Of a stretch of 64,000 nucleotides of DNA, positions 34,540 through 47,296 are shown one piece after another. The notes under the pieces are model-generated. The model was not told the origin of the DNA, made no database searches, and saw only the letters and a list, made by a program, of their open reading frames with translations. Position 1 is the first letter of the stretch; every line of letters starts with the position of its first letter. The stretch is taken from contig CM051456.1 of NCBI GenBank assembly GCA_028274465.1, positions 8,495,545-8,559,544 of the forward strand, read 5' to 3'. The position numbers and the translations under genes are program-made. Origin of the DNA: Plantago ovata. Taxonomy: Eukaryota > Streptophyta > Magnoliopsida > Lamiales > Plantaginaceae.

Positions 34540-35848
34540 TTTGGGGAACATTCAAGCTGAATGTGAATCATCTATTTGCACAAGACCAGCTTTGCCTAGA
34601 GAAGTAGAAGGAAAGCTGACGTTGCAGCAAATCGTATGGCAAGACAGATTAGCATAAACCATTGCTTCTTCAGACGAAGCATAATATACAACAAACAAAC
34701 GATGTCTACATATAACAGGCTGGATTAACATTTGCCACAATCATATGCTGCTTCATGTAGTGACTTGGCAGGACAGAAACTCATGCAGCATAATCTTTGT
34801 CCACTGTTCTTATCTGCAGTTAAACAGATTATCCAATGGTTTGTCATGGAAACACTTTAACACTTTCATGAGACATTTATATGCACAGATATTCTGAAAG
34901 CAAAGTGAAAATGGATTTATGAGCAAGAAATCAAAATTTGGGTGGTCAAACAAGTCTAAATTCTACTCAAGCTTGAAAACTTCAGGATATCATATCTCTA
35001 AGGAGCTACTGTAATTAATATGATAAATCAATATATAAATTCCTACAATCAAGATTATAACTAAATCAAACACTTTATCTGAATGAATCCTATAAAAAAT
35101 TAGCAATTCTTCTTCAACGATAATAGGAAAACTCTGAAAAAATTGGTTAATCAGGCTTCATCTGCATTATTCTTCAGTGTTCATTATAAGGCGACCCAGC
35201 AGCGCCAAGCATCACTTCTATTAGTCATGATTGCAAGGAAGTGGGCAATGATTTGGGTTCGGGTTCTAGAGTCTAAATACTACTCCTAGGTAGTTCTCAT
35301 GTTAGTTTATCAAGCAAGGAAGAAGCATATTTAGGTATCAAGCATATCTTTATCTCGTTCATTCTCCTGAATATACAATGTGTGTAACAAAATCAAGAAG
35401 ACAAGAGAAAGCCGCCAATTGGTGTAGATCTCTATGTTTAGGTCACACTGAGCTTATGGTGTGCTTGCGATTTTGATGTTTGGGTTTGTGGTGCTTGGTC
35501 AAATTTTCATTAGGAGTTAGGACTTTGGATGATTGGATTACGATTATAAACCCACATAATATTTTGATTATACTAAATAAAACATACTTCTAATATAAAA
35601 TTTTGTTAAAAATTATACTTAACACATACTTTACACTTCTCTACCTATAGTAATAAAATGTTCATATATTGTTGAGAAAAAAGCATTTGTATGTATTGAT
35701 GTTAAACGAGCCGAGCCAAGCTGAGATAAGTATCACAAAACTTGACTTGAGCTTAATCAAATCAAGTCTTGGCTTGTTAAATAAACGAGTCTAAGATTAA
35801 ACTCAATCACAAAGTGAGTTGTCAAGAGTGTGCATGCATGAATAGATA
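34540..35848 (-). other. Possible last intron and 3'UTR of CAP-D2
   Basis: No independent gene was recognised. If the donor at 35868 (CGGAG|GTATTT) is used with an acceptor at 34814 (CTGCAG|ATAAG), CAP-D2 would end Ser-Lys-Arg-Arg-stop at 34810, making this an intron plus 3'UTR. The alternative is a stop at 35849 with no further exon. Confidence 0.3.
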
Positions 35849-38800
35849 TTAAGAAACAGAGGGAGAAAAAAAATACCTCCGTTTTGATCTAGTAGATCTT
35901 CGAGTGTTACTGCTGGTGGGAGGGTCAATATTGTGTGCTTTTCCTCGGCCATTTTTCAGTCCAGATTTCAAGGAAGCTGCAAGTAAGAACATTGTATTAT
36001 CAGTAATCAAGAAAAAAGAAATATGTACCAGCACTCCAGCAGCATTAGCAAGCCAAAGAACCTGTCGGAAGAGCTTGGGCTGATTGAACTTCATCTTCAT
36101 TGGATTCCAGCCCCGTTACCTCACTAGAAGCATGTGAATGTAACCTCGATTCAGTGTTATTCGCTTCCAGACCCCTTACCTCACTGGAATCATCTGCATG
36201 TGTCGCTGGTTCAGTGATATTCGCTTCCAGACCCATTACCTCACTGGAATCATCTGCATGTGTCGCTGGTTCAGTGATACTCGATTCCGGGTTTAAAATT
36301 CTACTTTCATCCATCAACTGGTCACTTCCTTCGCCATCTATTCCATAAAAGATGATATTATTACTAACTGTAATAAAGCTAGTGAAGAGAGATTTGAGAG
36401 GATGCCATAAACACAGTTCATGCAAGAAGGCAAATGACAACTCAAAAACAAGGAGAAATAAAGTAATCAAAAGATTCATGTTGCTAACTTGATTTGACTT
36501 CACCCACCTTCAGTAATTTCAGATTCTCCGCTTTCCTCTCCATCTTGTGTTGGCCCCATAAAGCTTCCTAAAGAATCAACTTTTGTCTATGAGCTTGTGC
36601 ATTCTTTGCCGTAAGTTCTTGCTCCTTCTTTTCCTGATGGAACTTATCCACCTTTTCTTCGAACTCTTCAATGGCTGATTTTAATTCTGGTTTAGCAGAT
36701 TTCTTTACCTGGAAAAATATTGTGAAGGACTTAGACATACTATACTATAGACATTCCCCATAAGTGTGGACTATAATGATATACCTTATTAATGAACCAC
36801 TTAATATTGATATACCTTATTAATGATTGTTTTGAAATGCTCCGTGACAATATCTTCTGATAAGACATGTTCATACACCTTAAATGAATCTATAAGCTTC
36901 TTCATACTCTTCTCAGTAAATGCCAGCTGAGATAGACAATAAGAAATATACTCCCACTGGCGGATATCTGGAAGAAAAAAAATGAACAAAAGCAACAATG
37001 TAAGCAAACTAATCAGCAACTTCGTATTTTTCTAGATAAGGGTACTATTTGGTTCATGGCAGTAATGTAGATACCCATATCAAAGCTTGCCACAAAACAT
37101 TAAGAAAGTTGGTGGTTCCTACTCAGTAAGAAAAAACTAAAAAAACAAATAAATAAACAGGCACTTGTAAACGTCTGGCCACCATAATGTATCATAAGAT
37201 ATGAAATGGAGCTTTTCACTTGTAAACATCCAGAATGAGCTTTGAAACCATACCTGAGACGCCCGTAAATCTATTGCATAGCTTTTCAACTAGAGATTCC
37301 ATTTGTTTATCCTGTGAATTCAACCGAAATGAGTTCAATCAGCTGATACATAAGAATCAATATAATCATGAAAAGATCAATAAGCACCTTCTTGATGGAA
37401 CCAATTAGAAACTGCATGATGTTGCAGAAAGATTCTCTCTTCAAATTCTGACAGGACAATTTTCCAAGGATATCTGGAAGTAGATTATATACAGGATTGT
37501 TGCCTACAATGCAAATCCAACCTTTTGGAATTATTTTCTTTTTTCCAACATAAAGAGATGGAAGGGGTTCAATTCTATTAAAATTAACCTTTCTTTGACA
37601 GTTCATGAAAGAACAGTTTGGCTAGATTCGAAATCCTGTCCTCTTCGTCTTCTAATCTCATAGCCATTTCATTTATATAGCCTTTCACCTAAACATTTCA
37701 AAGTCATATTACACACACACAAAAAAAAAAATAGAAAAAATCATAATAATAAGAAGTCAAAGAAGTAACAGGAAAACAGAAAAGAGAAGGCTAGCCAGAC
37801 ACTCAGACCTTCATCATATCATTTAATATGAGGTGAGAAAGAACCAACACAGCATTCTTCCGGACGGACACAGAGTTATCTCGAAGACGTGCATACATGT
37901 TTTCAGTCCAAGGCTCCAATAGGTTAGGAAAACGAACTGCCAGGTCCCCAAGAGCTATAGTGCAATTCGAACGAACTGTTTCTGACGGTGCATTCTCCAC
38001 AACAGTGAAAAGCAGTTGGAGATTTGACTCACTGAGAAGTAACAAGACAAAGAAACAGAACTTAAGCAAAGCTGTATTTCAGATGGAAATAATCACGCAC
38101 ACATTTATGATATAATGCATTACCAGAATTCAGCATCAATTATCATAAAACGGCATAAAGTGAGCATTGCTGATGCCTGAAGTTCAGGATACTGCCAACA
38201 AAATGGAAGTCAAGCCCAACATTCAAACAAATGATTAGCAGCAAAATGTTAGAACAAGACACAAGTAATTATTAAGAATACGCTAATCACATTCACATGA
38301 TATATGTGCAGCCCAAGTGATTTCTGTAAACAAGGAGAATTTTCTGTCGCTATTTTCAGTAGCAAAAGCTATTTATTCACCCATTTTATAAGAATGTACT
38401 TGAGTCACTGAAAAGAGAAGATAAAAGATAATAATAACCCTAGGTTTCTACATGCATCCAAAACATGGCCATTACCATCAATGACAGATACTCAAAGTAA
38501 CTATACCTTATATAAAATATGTATTATGTAGTAGTGTTATTTCAGAAAAGTACAATATATATATATATACCACCTTCTGCATTAGACTGAAATTTCTGCA
38601 TAGCTTATACAGGAATGGAGCGCAGTGCCCAATCAAGTTCTTTCCACTGATACCGCCAGAAATAATTTCTTTCTCAGCTCTTTCAGCAAGGGAATCAAGT
38701 AATGCATCATCAGAGGCAGCCAGACCTAACTCCGCATTGATTCCATCTGCCTGCTATAGACAGGTTCAGGGTCCAGTAAGTAAATGAATGCTAACGCAAC

Positions 38801-41800
38801 TCGTAGAGATATGCTAAAGCATAGCCATCATACTAAAACAATGAAGTCCAGCAATCATTACCTTTTGTGAGTCAGATATTATATCTGCCTCAGCATTTTT
38901 CTCCTCGGCAGCCTCTTTCTCTTGATTTGCTTTTGCTTTTTGTATCTTGCGGACACAAGATTCAATATAGACCAATTGGTTCATGGCAATGTTGCCAACG
39001 ACGAACAGATATCTGCTAAGTTTCCCAACTTGTATAGTTGTAAGAACATCTAGACTTCCATTATCTGTATCAGTTTCCAACTGATCTCCTCCATCCAAAT
39101 CAACAGATTGAGAGATCTTTTCACAATATCAACAGCTATTGTTTCGGGAGTAGGGTGAATCGTATATAAAGCAGCTAGGGCTCTGTCAGCAGCACCGTAC
39201 CATATATTTTCTGGAAATGAAAAGCCAGTAATTAAACCTTCTAATATACCAATCACGCGGTTGCCATTAGTGGACAACAGTTTTTTCTTATCATCCTCAG
39301 ATAATCTTTGCAAGGCAACACATGCTGTCCTAGCAAGAAGAGGTTCCACTTTGGCCCAACGGCCAAATCCTATATCAATAATATCTTGTAGGTGAGAGCT
39401 GAGAACGCCAGGAGAATATTTGGCCGCCATGCATAGGACAGACAAAGCAACACGGCTCTGCTCAGCAGTGGTTCCACTTATATTGAAACAAAAGAAGTCC
39501 CAAAGTGCTGATAACTGGACAAGAAAAACAATTGGTATAAGAGCAGGAGTATGAAAGAAAACTTAAGATAGACAAAAACATTGCTTCAGTAATTATCTGA
39601 TAACATAAATTATGTAACGGAGGATTGAGAATTGCATCCACATTAGGGTCACTTAATATTGAAATTCTACCACTACTTAACCCGGGAATTTTATGACTTT
39701 AATCATACAAAGATGGATAAAAATTGAGCACAGTAATGTTACAAGATCTCAGTTTTCAGGGATGAATATATTTTATATGATAAATCCAACGCTACGGTCT
39801 GGTTCCATCAAGGTTATCACTTCGTAAACAAAAATGAAAAATTGCATATATAGCCAATCTAATAACAGGTAAACTTTGTGCACATAGACATATACATTAA
39901 GAAGGAGCTCACCATGCCTCCAGTTATGTCCCCTTTGGATACCAGGGCCCCAAGAATAGACTCCAAAGCTGCTAGATCACCAATATTTGAATGTATTGCA
40001 AGATTCAAAAGATTCCTTGCAGTTTCCAATGAGTTTTTCCTTAGATAAATTGTGATGAAAGCATTCTCAACAGCCTCATAAATGGATTTGTCTTCAGAAA
40101 ATACCTAGTGGTATCCAGGAAAGATAGGAATTGCTCAATTGGTGCATCATTACCAGTATATATTTATATAGAAAGATGACTTGAAGGGAAGTGCAAAAAA
40201 GAATACGATGCATTCTTAAGTTCATACCAGAGGAAGCATTTTGCGTAAGCAGGCTTCTGAGTCATCGATCTGGAATTGTCTGCATCTCATCAGTAAAAGA
40301 ATAGTATTTTCCACGTCACTTGAAGAAGATGAAGCCATCAATTGAACAAGTGTCGGCATTATGTCAGATATACACTTAGAAAACCTCAGGCCTGCCTCAA
40401 GTGAAGCAACCAGAGTCCGTGTTTGTTCAACATTTCCAACATCAGGTACAGAACTATCCACCTGAGCTGAGCTCTCTGTTTCAAGAGGTAAACAGCTATC
40501 TGGCAAACTATCCTGGTCCTTCATATTCTCATCAAATTCTTCGTTTCTAACTATACTTTCTTCACAACTTCCTCCAACTTCATCTGAATTTTTTACTGGA
40601 GATTTTGGTGTAAGTTCCTCCAACTTCTTCTTATACTGTTCTAAGGTTGCCTCAAACGAAGATGCTCGAAGTTGAGGTCCAAAAGGGTTGTGCTGCAACA
40701 TCATAATAAGTAGATTAAGTGCAGATTTTCGGACCATCGCACTTTTATCTTCTAACCTCCCTGCAGCAACTTCAGCGACCTCATTCCACAAGCCAATTGA
40801 GACAGAATGCTCCTCACATAATTCTCCCCAAACCTGAAGAACCCGACTCCTTGTATAAGCTGAGACATCACGACAGCGTTCCAACAGAATTTCCAACATG
40901 GCCTGTTTTGTGCGGAGACGTATAGATTTTGAACTAACTTCACCCTCAACATCAGTAAATGCTTTGGCAACTAGTTTACCCAACACTCCAACAAGAGCAT
41001 TCCTTATCTTGTATGATTCTCCCCCAAAATGTGGGATCAGTAAGCCTATGTTTGTAGATAGCAGCTTAGGCAACTTGTCAGCTAACTCTACAAGAAATCT
41101 ACCTACATTTTCAGCTCCAGCCGTGTCTCTAACATAATCTTTTGGATTTGTCCGCCCAATCTCCCTAATAAGAGAAGTAGCCATGCTACCGTCACAGTAT
41201 TTCTTTTCTGCCCCGGCAACAGCATCAGCCAAATGAGTAATAGCAAAGTCGTGTTTATGGATTAAGTGCAAAATGGAAGCACAAGATTGTGATGTGTAGT
41301 GGTACTTGGTAGCACAAGCTCCAATAATACGGCATACTGCATCCTTCGTGTCAGCATCTTTTAGCATTGACACATTCTCACACATCAAAAACGCATTTCT
41401 ACACCAAGCACATATTTAATCAGATACTATCAAATGTCTGATAAATAATAATAACAATAACAAATAATAAACCAAAGGTCTGGACTTACTTCACTAAGAA
41501 GGATAAGTAATTTTCATCAGGGTCAGAAGAACCAAAAAGCAAGGAGAGGTTGATATCCAGAGAATTGGCAATTGAAATAAGAATCCTTGCCCTCCGGAGC
41601 TCCCAATTCCATGAGTTTACAGGCCTTTTCTTCCTAGTACTTGCCGCCACCTAGAGCACAATAAATTCCACATAGTTATTGTTACTTGTTCTGACCAAAG
41701 ATGAAAATGGCAAAAGAATTACAATGATCAGTATATTTCCATATAACACAAAGCACGAACGATATGTAAACACCAAGTATAACTTAACTACTCTCAAACA

Positions 41801-42412
41801 CAAACACACACAGACAAGTATATATATATAAGCCTATAACTGAAATTAGGTGTGGTTGATTACTTTAGTGGCAGCATTGTTAATAGAAATCAAGTCGGCC
41901 TCCTCGCTGAGCACAATATGTACAAGGAAAAAGGTGTAAATCTTAATAGCATTCCTGTAGGACGCCAACCGGTCACCAGCAGCAGAAGAATCATCATCAT
42001 CATCCCTGGAGCGAAGCAGCGAGTCAACATTGGGCAAGAGGACACTCAAATTGGACTTCAAAGACTCCACCAAATTGACTTTCCCGGTCGCACTGAGCTT
42101 GGTGAATCCTTTAACCAGTGAATAAACCCTATCGAAGATCTCCTGCTCCTCAATGCAGAATAGTTCCTTATCTGACAGATCGAAAGAAACACCTGGTGTA
42201 CGAAATTCCATCAGAGGAGAATTTATTGAAGAAGAAATTGGGGGAAAAGTAAGAAATGACAAACCTCTAACGAGTTCGTCTAGCTCCGCTGGACGGAGAG
42301 ATGAGATGTCGATTTGGTTCTGGACGGTGAGCTTAGGGTTTTCCCCGTTGTCATTTTCGTCGTCTTGCTCGAGAGCGGTGAGGGTTTGAGGGAAGAGAAA
42401 CGGTGGTGACAT
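35849..42412 (-). CDS. Condensin complex subunit 1 (CAP-D2)
   Basis: HEAT-repeat non-SMC subunit of condensin I, which compacts mitotic and meiotic chromosomes. Sixteen exons on the minus strand: 42265-42412, 41864-42192, 41490-41650, 40228-41398, 39913-40104, 38862-39514, 38574-38750, 38124-38191, 37809-38031, 37589-37688, 37388-37503, 37254-37311, 36816-36967, 36508-36708, 36062-36337, 35849-35976. About 1384 aa; plant CAP-D2 is about 1400. Diagnostic stretches: GVSFDLSDKELF, RTKQAMLEILLERCRDVSAY, DIIDIGFGRWAKVEPLLART, VRSNCTIALGDLAVRFPNLL and VRKNAVLVLSHLILNDMMK. Two single-base deletions break the frame: near 39107 (after KRSLN) and in the T4 at 36581-36584 (after AHRQK). With one base restored at each, all splice phases agree, so sequence error is likelier than loss of this essential gene. 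The C-terminus holds three 20-aa repeats. Confidence 0.9.
36105..36288 (-). repeat. Coding 60-bp tandem repeat in CAP-D2
   Basis: Three 60-bp units in the penultimate coding exon, encoding THADDSSEVMGLEANITEPA-like 20-residue acidic repeats. They lie in the poorly conserved C-terminal tail. Confidence 0.85.
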
Positions 42413-42839
42413 TGTGCAGGTGTGCTAGAGAGAGAGAGAGAGCAACTGAGAATTCAAAGCGTCGTCGTTTGAAAACCAAGTGGAAAAATCTGAAGTTTGT
42501 AAGAGCGGGAAGAAGAAGATTAGGACTTAGGAGTGGCCTTGAAATTGAAATTTTGAAATTTGAAGTCAACGCAATACATATGGGAATTATCTCGGACTGC
42601 ATGCTCTTGTGTCTCATGATGTTTTAATAGTTGTACCATGATTGTACTTTATGCTTTATGTGTTACACGGTACAATACACTAAAATACCATGATACACAA
42701 CAACATATTGTAGCAAAGAATAAACAAATTATCTCGGAGTACCATTGGATATTTTTCAACACAAAAGGGTCCAGCAAAGAACTACAGTTGAATTGAAGTT
42801 TTTTACAACTAGAACTTGAATTAGTTTTGTGTTCTCATT
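42413..42839. other. 5' region of CAP-D2
   Basis: Contains a (GA)8 run (42427-42442) in the presumed 5'UTR and the E2F-like site described separately. No other gene. Confidence 0.45.
42505..42512 (-). promoter_or_regulatory. E2F-like site upstream of CAP-D2
   Basis: CTTCCCGC on the minus strand, about 95 bp before the ATG, differs by one base from the E2F consensus TTTSSCGC. Condensin genes are expressed in dividing cells, so an E2F input would make sense, but one near-match is weak evidence. Confidence 0.3.
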
Positions 42840-43345
42840 CAGGGGCGGAGTCAGGGGGTGTCGACGGGGTCTGCTTCCCCCACCCCCAAAAAAAATATTT
42901 TTCTTAGCTAACATTTACAATATTTCAATTTTTTATATATAATATTATGATTTTTCAAGTGTTGCCCCTCCCCCCAAACTAAAAAAAATTTATATATATG
43001 CAATTGCCGCCTCCCCCAAAAAAAAAAAAACTTCAAAAAAATTATATATATATGCAATTGCCAATTGAAGTTTTACAACTAGAACTTGAATTAGTTTTGT
43101 GTTCTCATTCAGGGGGTGTCGACGGGGTCTGCTCCCCCCACCCCAAAAAAAATAAAATATTTTTCTTAGCTAACATTTAGAATATTTCAATTTTTTATAT
43201 ATAATATTATGATTTTTCAAGTGTTGCCCCTCCCCCCAAACTTCAAAAAAAAATTATATATATGCAATTGCCCCCCCCCCCCCCCCAAACTTCAAAAAAA
43301 TTATATATATGCAGTTGCCAACCCCCCCCCCTGGCTCCGTCCCTG
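42840..43345. mobile_element. Non-autonomous hAT element, 506 bp, with 8-bp TSD
   Basis: Left end CAGGGGCGGAGTCAGGGGG and the inverse of the right end CAGGGACGGAGCCAGGGG are classical hAT (Ac-like) TIRs. The 8-bp target duplication TTCTCATT is perfect (42832-42839 and 43346-43353). Poly-C and poly-A tracts fill the interior. A partial direct duplication of about 275 bp is present: at 43065-43115 the interior repeats the host flank plus a shortened left end. No transposase. Confidence 0.9.
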
Positions 43346-43353
43346 TTCTCATT

Positions 43354-43978
43354 TCTCAGGTTTGTAATAGAGAGCTCGATTAACTTTATCATACATTGTT
43401 GGATATCTAACAAAAATTAAGAATAAAAGATAAACAAATAGGATATTACGTAAATATGAGAATGCTAGCATAGAATTGTTTAGTTCAATTATATAGAAGA
43501 AGATAAAAGAGGATTACTGGGGACGGTGACTCTTCTCGAGTAGAAACTCTACTTGGAGAGTTGGACTTTTGGACTACGCAATTCTTCCGAAAAACAGAAG
43601 TTGAAAAGACTATGCAAGTAGGAGTGAGCATAAACCACCCGGATGCGGGACGATTTTACCGGGTCCGATCTGGACTACATATGGTCCAGGGTCCAGGTCG
43701 TATGATTCGATTAATTTCAGGTTTGGCCCGAAACTTTTTTTTATGTATTACACTCCATATGTATTCTCATATCTACAATTTGGCTTCTCTATTTCTTTTT
43801 CCCATATCCACCCTACATATGTCCATTCTCTCATTATAATAAATAATAATTATTATTATTAATAACGGGACTTGTATGGGCTAGACCCGGATATAGGCCG
43901 GACCATCAAAATAGTGACCCGAATAGTTCGAACCGGTCCGAATTTGACCCGGTGCTAAGTATCTAATAAATGGTAACT
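43354..43978. other. Intergenic, possible decayed repeat
   Basis: GC-rich phrases such as 'ccgggtccgatctgg' (about 43657) and 'gaaccggtccgaatttgacccgg' (about 43930) look like the two ends of an old TIR element, but the ends could not be matched. No gene. Confidence 0.35.
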
Positions 43979-43980
43979 AG

Positions 43981-44666
43981 GACTGCTTGCATCAGTCCCT
44001 TTAAGCGCGCTTAAAGGGACCAAAAACGCGGCCCAAAACGCGTTTTGGGCCACATCAGTGGCCTAAACCGCGTTTGGGCTGCTCCGCGTTTAGTATAAAC
44101 GCGGAGCTGGCCTCTGAATTTGTGGGCGTGGAGTCCACCAAAAGGTGGGCTCCACCCACTTTATTTTTTTTTATAAATTACTTTTTCCATTTAAATTTCA
44201 AGCGGTCATAACTTTTAAAATAAAAATGCTAAAAATAAATAAAAATTACCAACGGATAGAACTTTTCGAGATCTATAAATAGACACCACTCTTGGATATG
44301 TTTGCTCACACCTTATCCAACTCATTTTTCCCTTCTTAATTAAAATCAAAACACTCTCAACACTCCAAATTTCAATAGTTTGTTTTCAATTAAGCAGAAC
44401 TCGTTGTAATATTGTGTGTTTCAAATTCGGTACAACTTAATGTAATATATTTGTGATTTCCATCTATTAACTTGATTTCGTATGAAATTATTTACAACAA
44501 ATCTTCCTTCTTCGTTACCTTAGCTAAAAAAAATAAAAAATTGAAAAAAAATAACGTGGCAGCCCTTAAACTGACCTTAACCGCATTTAAACAGTGACGG
44601 ATGCGGGCGAAAACTGCTTTAACGCGGTTAAGGCCACTTTAATCCCTTAAACTGATGCGGGTGGTC
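43981..44666. mobile_element. PIF/Harbinger-like non-autonomous element, about 686 bp
   Basis: Left end GACTGCTTGCATCAGTCCC and the inverse of the right end GACCACCCGCATCAGTTT match over most positions. The flanking trinucleotides are TAG and TAA, near the TWA target preference of PIF/Harbinger. The left end carries strong secondary palindromes (CCTTTAAGCGCGCTTAAAGG, CCAAAACGCGTTTTGG). An internal CTATAAATAGA (about 44273) looks like a remnant promoter of an ancestral autonomous element. Confidence 0.6.
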
Positions 44667-45146
44667 TAAGCTTTTGTTTCCTAAAATCTTCATCTTCACA
44701 TTCTCTGAAATTGGTAGACTACTGTCTTCCCCAAAATCGATTCCATTTGGAGCGAAAAAAAAATTGAAAAATCAAATCGTAGTAGGTAATCAAATCAAAA
44801 TCCAAAATCGTAGTGTGTTATTCAATATCGAACCCTAGATCCCGCCTGGTAACCCGAAATCAATCGAGAGTCGAGACGGCGTGCAGTAGTATTCTCCTCT
44901 GTGAACATCGTCGGTAAGGTAAGACATTTATGGCTTTGTTTTTCTGGAATATATTTTCGTTGCTTTGTCTATGAAACTAGGGTTTTTGTTATTTTAATGG
45001 CTGAAAGTAGTGGTTTATGAGCTCTATAGTAGTCTAGTATCTGGGTATACTTGAATCTTGATCATGAACTTTTGACACTTTGTTGAACAGTAGTGTTATT
45101 GATTTGATTATTAAGATTTTTGGAAATGTTTGTAACTTTCTTCCAG
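44667..45146 (+). other. Promoter, first exon and 5'UTR intron of the F-box gene
   Basis: A GC-richer stretch at about 44820-44915 ends in CGTCG|GTAAGG, a plausible 5' splice site. The acceptor CTTCCAG sits two bases before the ATG at 45149, so a 5'UTR intron of about 230 bp is likely. Confidence 0.5.
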
Positions 45147-45148
45147 CC

Positions 45149-46236
45149 ATGGAGCTAAACGCATCAAAACGAGTGCGAACAGTAGTCGAATACCAAAACG
45201 GCACAGACAGAATCTCCCAACTTCCGGAGCCCGTACTGCACCAGATACTAGCTCGCCTTCCTATGAAAGACGCCAAGCGGTCATGTTGCTGGTCTAAAAC
45301 ATGGAACGCAGCCTGGAATTCTTCTCCAGTATTGGACTTCAATCAAACCGATTTCAAAACCTGTACGAACTACAAAAAGCAGCTCAAAGAATTCTCCAAC
45401 TACGTAGACGGATGCATAGAACGCTGTCGCCAATCAGACATTACAATCCAGAAGTTTCGGCTTTGCTTGGATAGTAAATCTCCTCGCAACAGAGTTTCTG
45501 AGAAACACGTCCACATGTGGTTAGATTATGCTATAAACGATAATAACCTCGATCAGTTGGTTGTTCGTTGTTATGACACGTCTGGTAAGGGATTATTCTA
45601 CACTTTGCCGGAGTTTCTGTTCTCTGCTAGGTCGTTGAATTTGAAGGAGTTGGAATTAAGAGGCTGCCAGATTCTTGGTTATACTAATATTCAACTTTCT
45701 TTGACAAAGCTGTGTCTTGAATATGTAAGAGCTGATCGGGAGGTTTCGAAGGCGTGTTTTCGAGTTGTTCCCTTCTGGAAGAAGTTGTTATTAACAATTG
45801 TTATGGGTTCCTGACGGTGAAGCTAGCTGCTGGCCTTAAACTGGAGAAGGTGGACGTGTGGTTTACTAAATTTTCGGAGGTACATGGCATAGACATTGAA
45901 GCACCGAATTTAAGAAAACTTAGATACAGGGGGGCCACTTGGAAAATCAAGAACAGCATTGCCGGTTGCAACTGCAAGAACATTAAAGAACTTATATTGG
46001 ACGATGTTGATTTAACATTCGACATCCTTCGTGCCATCCCTTCCAAGTTTCCTGCACTTGAGAAGTTGAAGTTAATGAATTGCTTGTTGCTGAGTTCCAT
46101 TGATTTTTGCCTTATACCAAGTTTTTCTGTTCAAGGACGTGACAAGATAATGGATTTGTTTGATAGTAGCCGTGTAGTTCTTGACTTGATGACCATGGTT
46201 AAGGAGAGAGCTGCAGCAGTTAAAGCTAAACACTGA
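45149..46236 (+). CDS. F-box/LRR-like protein, with an internal frameshift
   Basis: SCF ubiquitin-ligase adaptor family. The ATG at 45149 is preferred over 45080 because it is shared with the 33-kb paralogue and follows a splice acceptor. An F-box (DRISQLPEPVLHQILARLP) lies at residues about 25-45, followed by an FBD-type LRR region (FLFSARSLNLKELELRGCQI). The first frame stops at 45814. From about 45750 the expected LRR pattern VFSSCSLLEEVVINNCYGF continues in a second frame, open to 46236 and ending VKERAAAVKAKH. The same one-base discrepancy occurs at the homologous codon in the paralogue, so it predates their split. The product may be a truncated 221-aa protein or the gene may be a pseudogene; the second frame staying open for over 120 codons argues against long neutrality. 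Confidence 0.7.
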
Positions 46237-47290
46237 ATATGTTACGGGATGGCACAAGTTTAGGTACATACTGAATCACTGATTCTTTGGATTATTTATT
46301 ATTTTATTTTATTTTATTTGGGAATTCAGAGGTACTGGTTTATAAATAATTGCCATCATGTATTTGCAGTTTTAGAGATCAAGCTGGCCCTAAAGATCAC
46401 TTGAAGTTTAGAGAGGACCAAGTCTTTGTTTTCTGTTGGGACTTCTGGTGATTGTTTAATCCACCCTTGTCGAGAGGAAAAACCATGTGGCATGTGGTGA
46501 ATTGTTTGGGGCACCTGCCTCTGTTAAACAACATAAAGTTGTCATAGTGTTAATAGTTCTATACTTCTATCCAAGCAACACGAGGCTCTATCATCAAGGC
46601 AGCACTGGCCAAGGTTGTGTTTTTTTGGTTACTTTCTTTCCATCTGATTGTGAGTACTATATAATAATTCACTGCATATTTGAACTGGTCGATTGCTTCC
46701 AACTGCCTGTTGTCTGTTAGATTATGTTGCTGCTTGTTTATTCAAAAACAGAGCCGCAGCCTGTGATTGTCATACCCCTGTGATAAGCAGGGCGAGACCG
46801 CACATAACTCTCTGGCCTGCCGTCCTTAGTTTTAAATACTAGCTCAACTTTCTCTGGTTTCATTCAATTCGATCACTTCTGGCCTCTCATTGATCCATTT
46901 TACTCAAGAATTAGTACATAAAAACCCCACTTTGGAGAATCTGTGAGTTGAGTGGCAGACGGCTTAAGGCAGAAACAAACAGGAGAAGGGAATATAACCC
47001 AAAAGATGGAAAGGACAAAAGTTGATCCAAATTGAACAGCTTGATAATGTTTTTTTCTAGTTGTGTTGTTTGTGTACGAAATTGGGTCCAGATTCACTGA
47101 AAAGGTTGATCCACCAACTTTTTGTGTCCTCTTTTCCTATTGTTTCCATAGTAATCCCCACATTCAAAGAGCTTACAGAACTATGATTACATAGAAGTGT
47201 AATTCTGAAACCTTTTCTCTACAACATGATCGATCAGTGGAGTACATTCTAACATGCAGAATGCATCTCCAAAGAATACAAAGTCGCAAC
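46237..47290. other. Intergenic, no gene seen
   Basis: F-box 3'UTR, a TATTT pentanucleotide run near 46297-46320, and unassigned sequence. Short frames are unsupported. Confidence 0.4.
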
Positions 47291-47296
47291 CTATGC

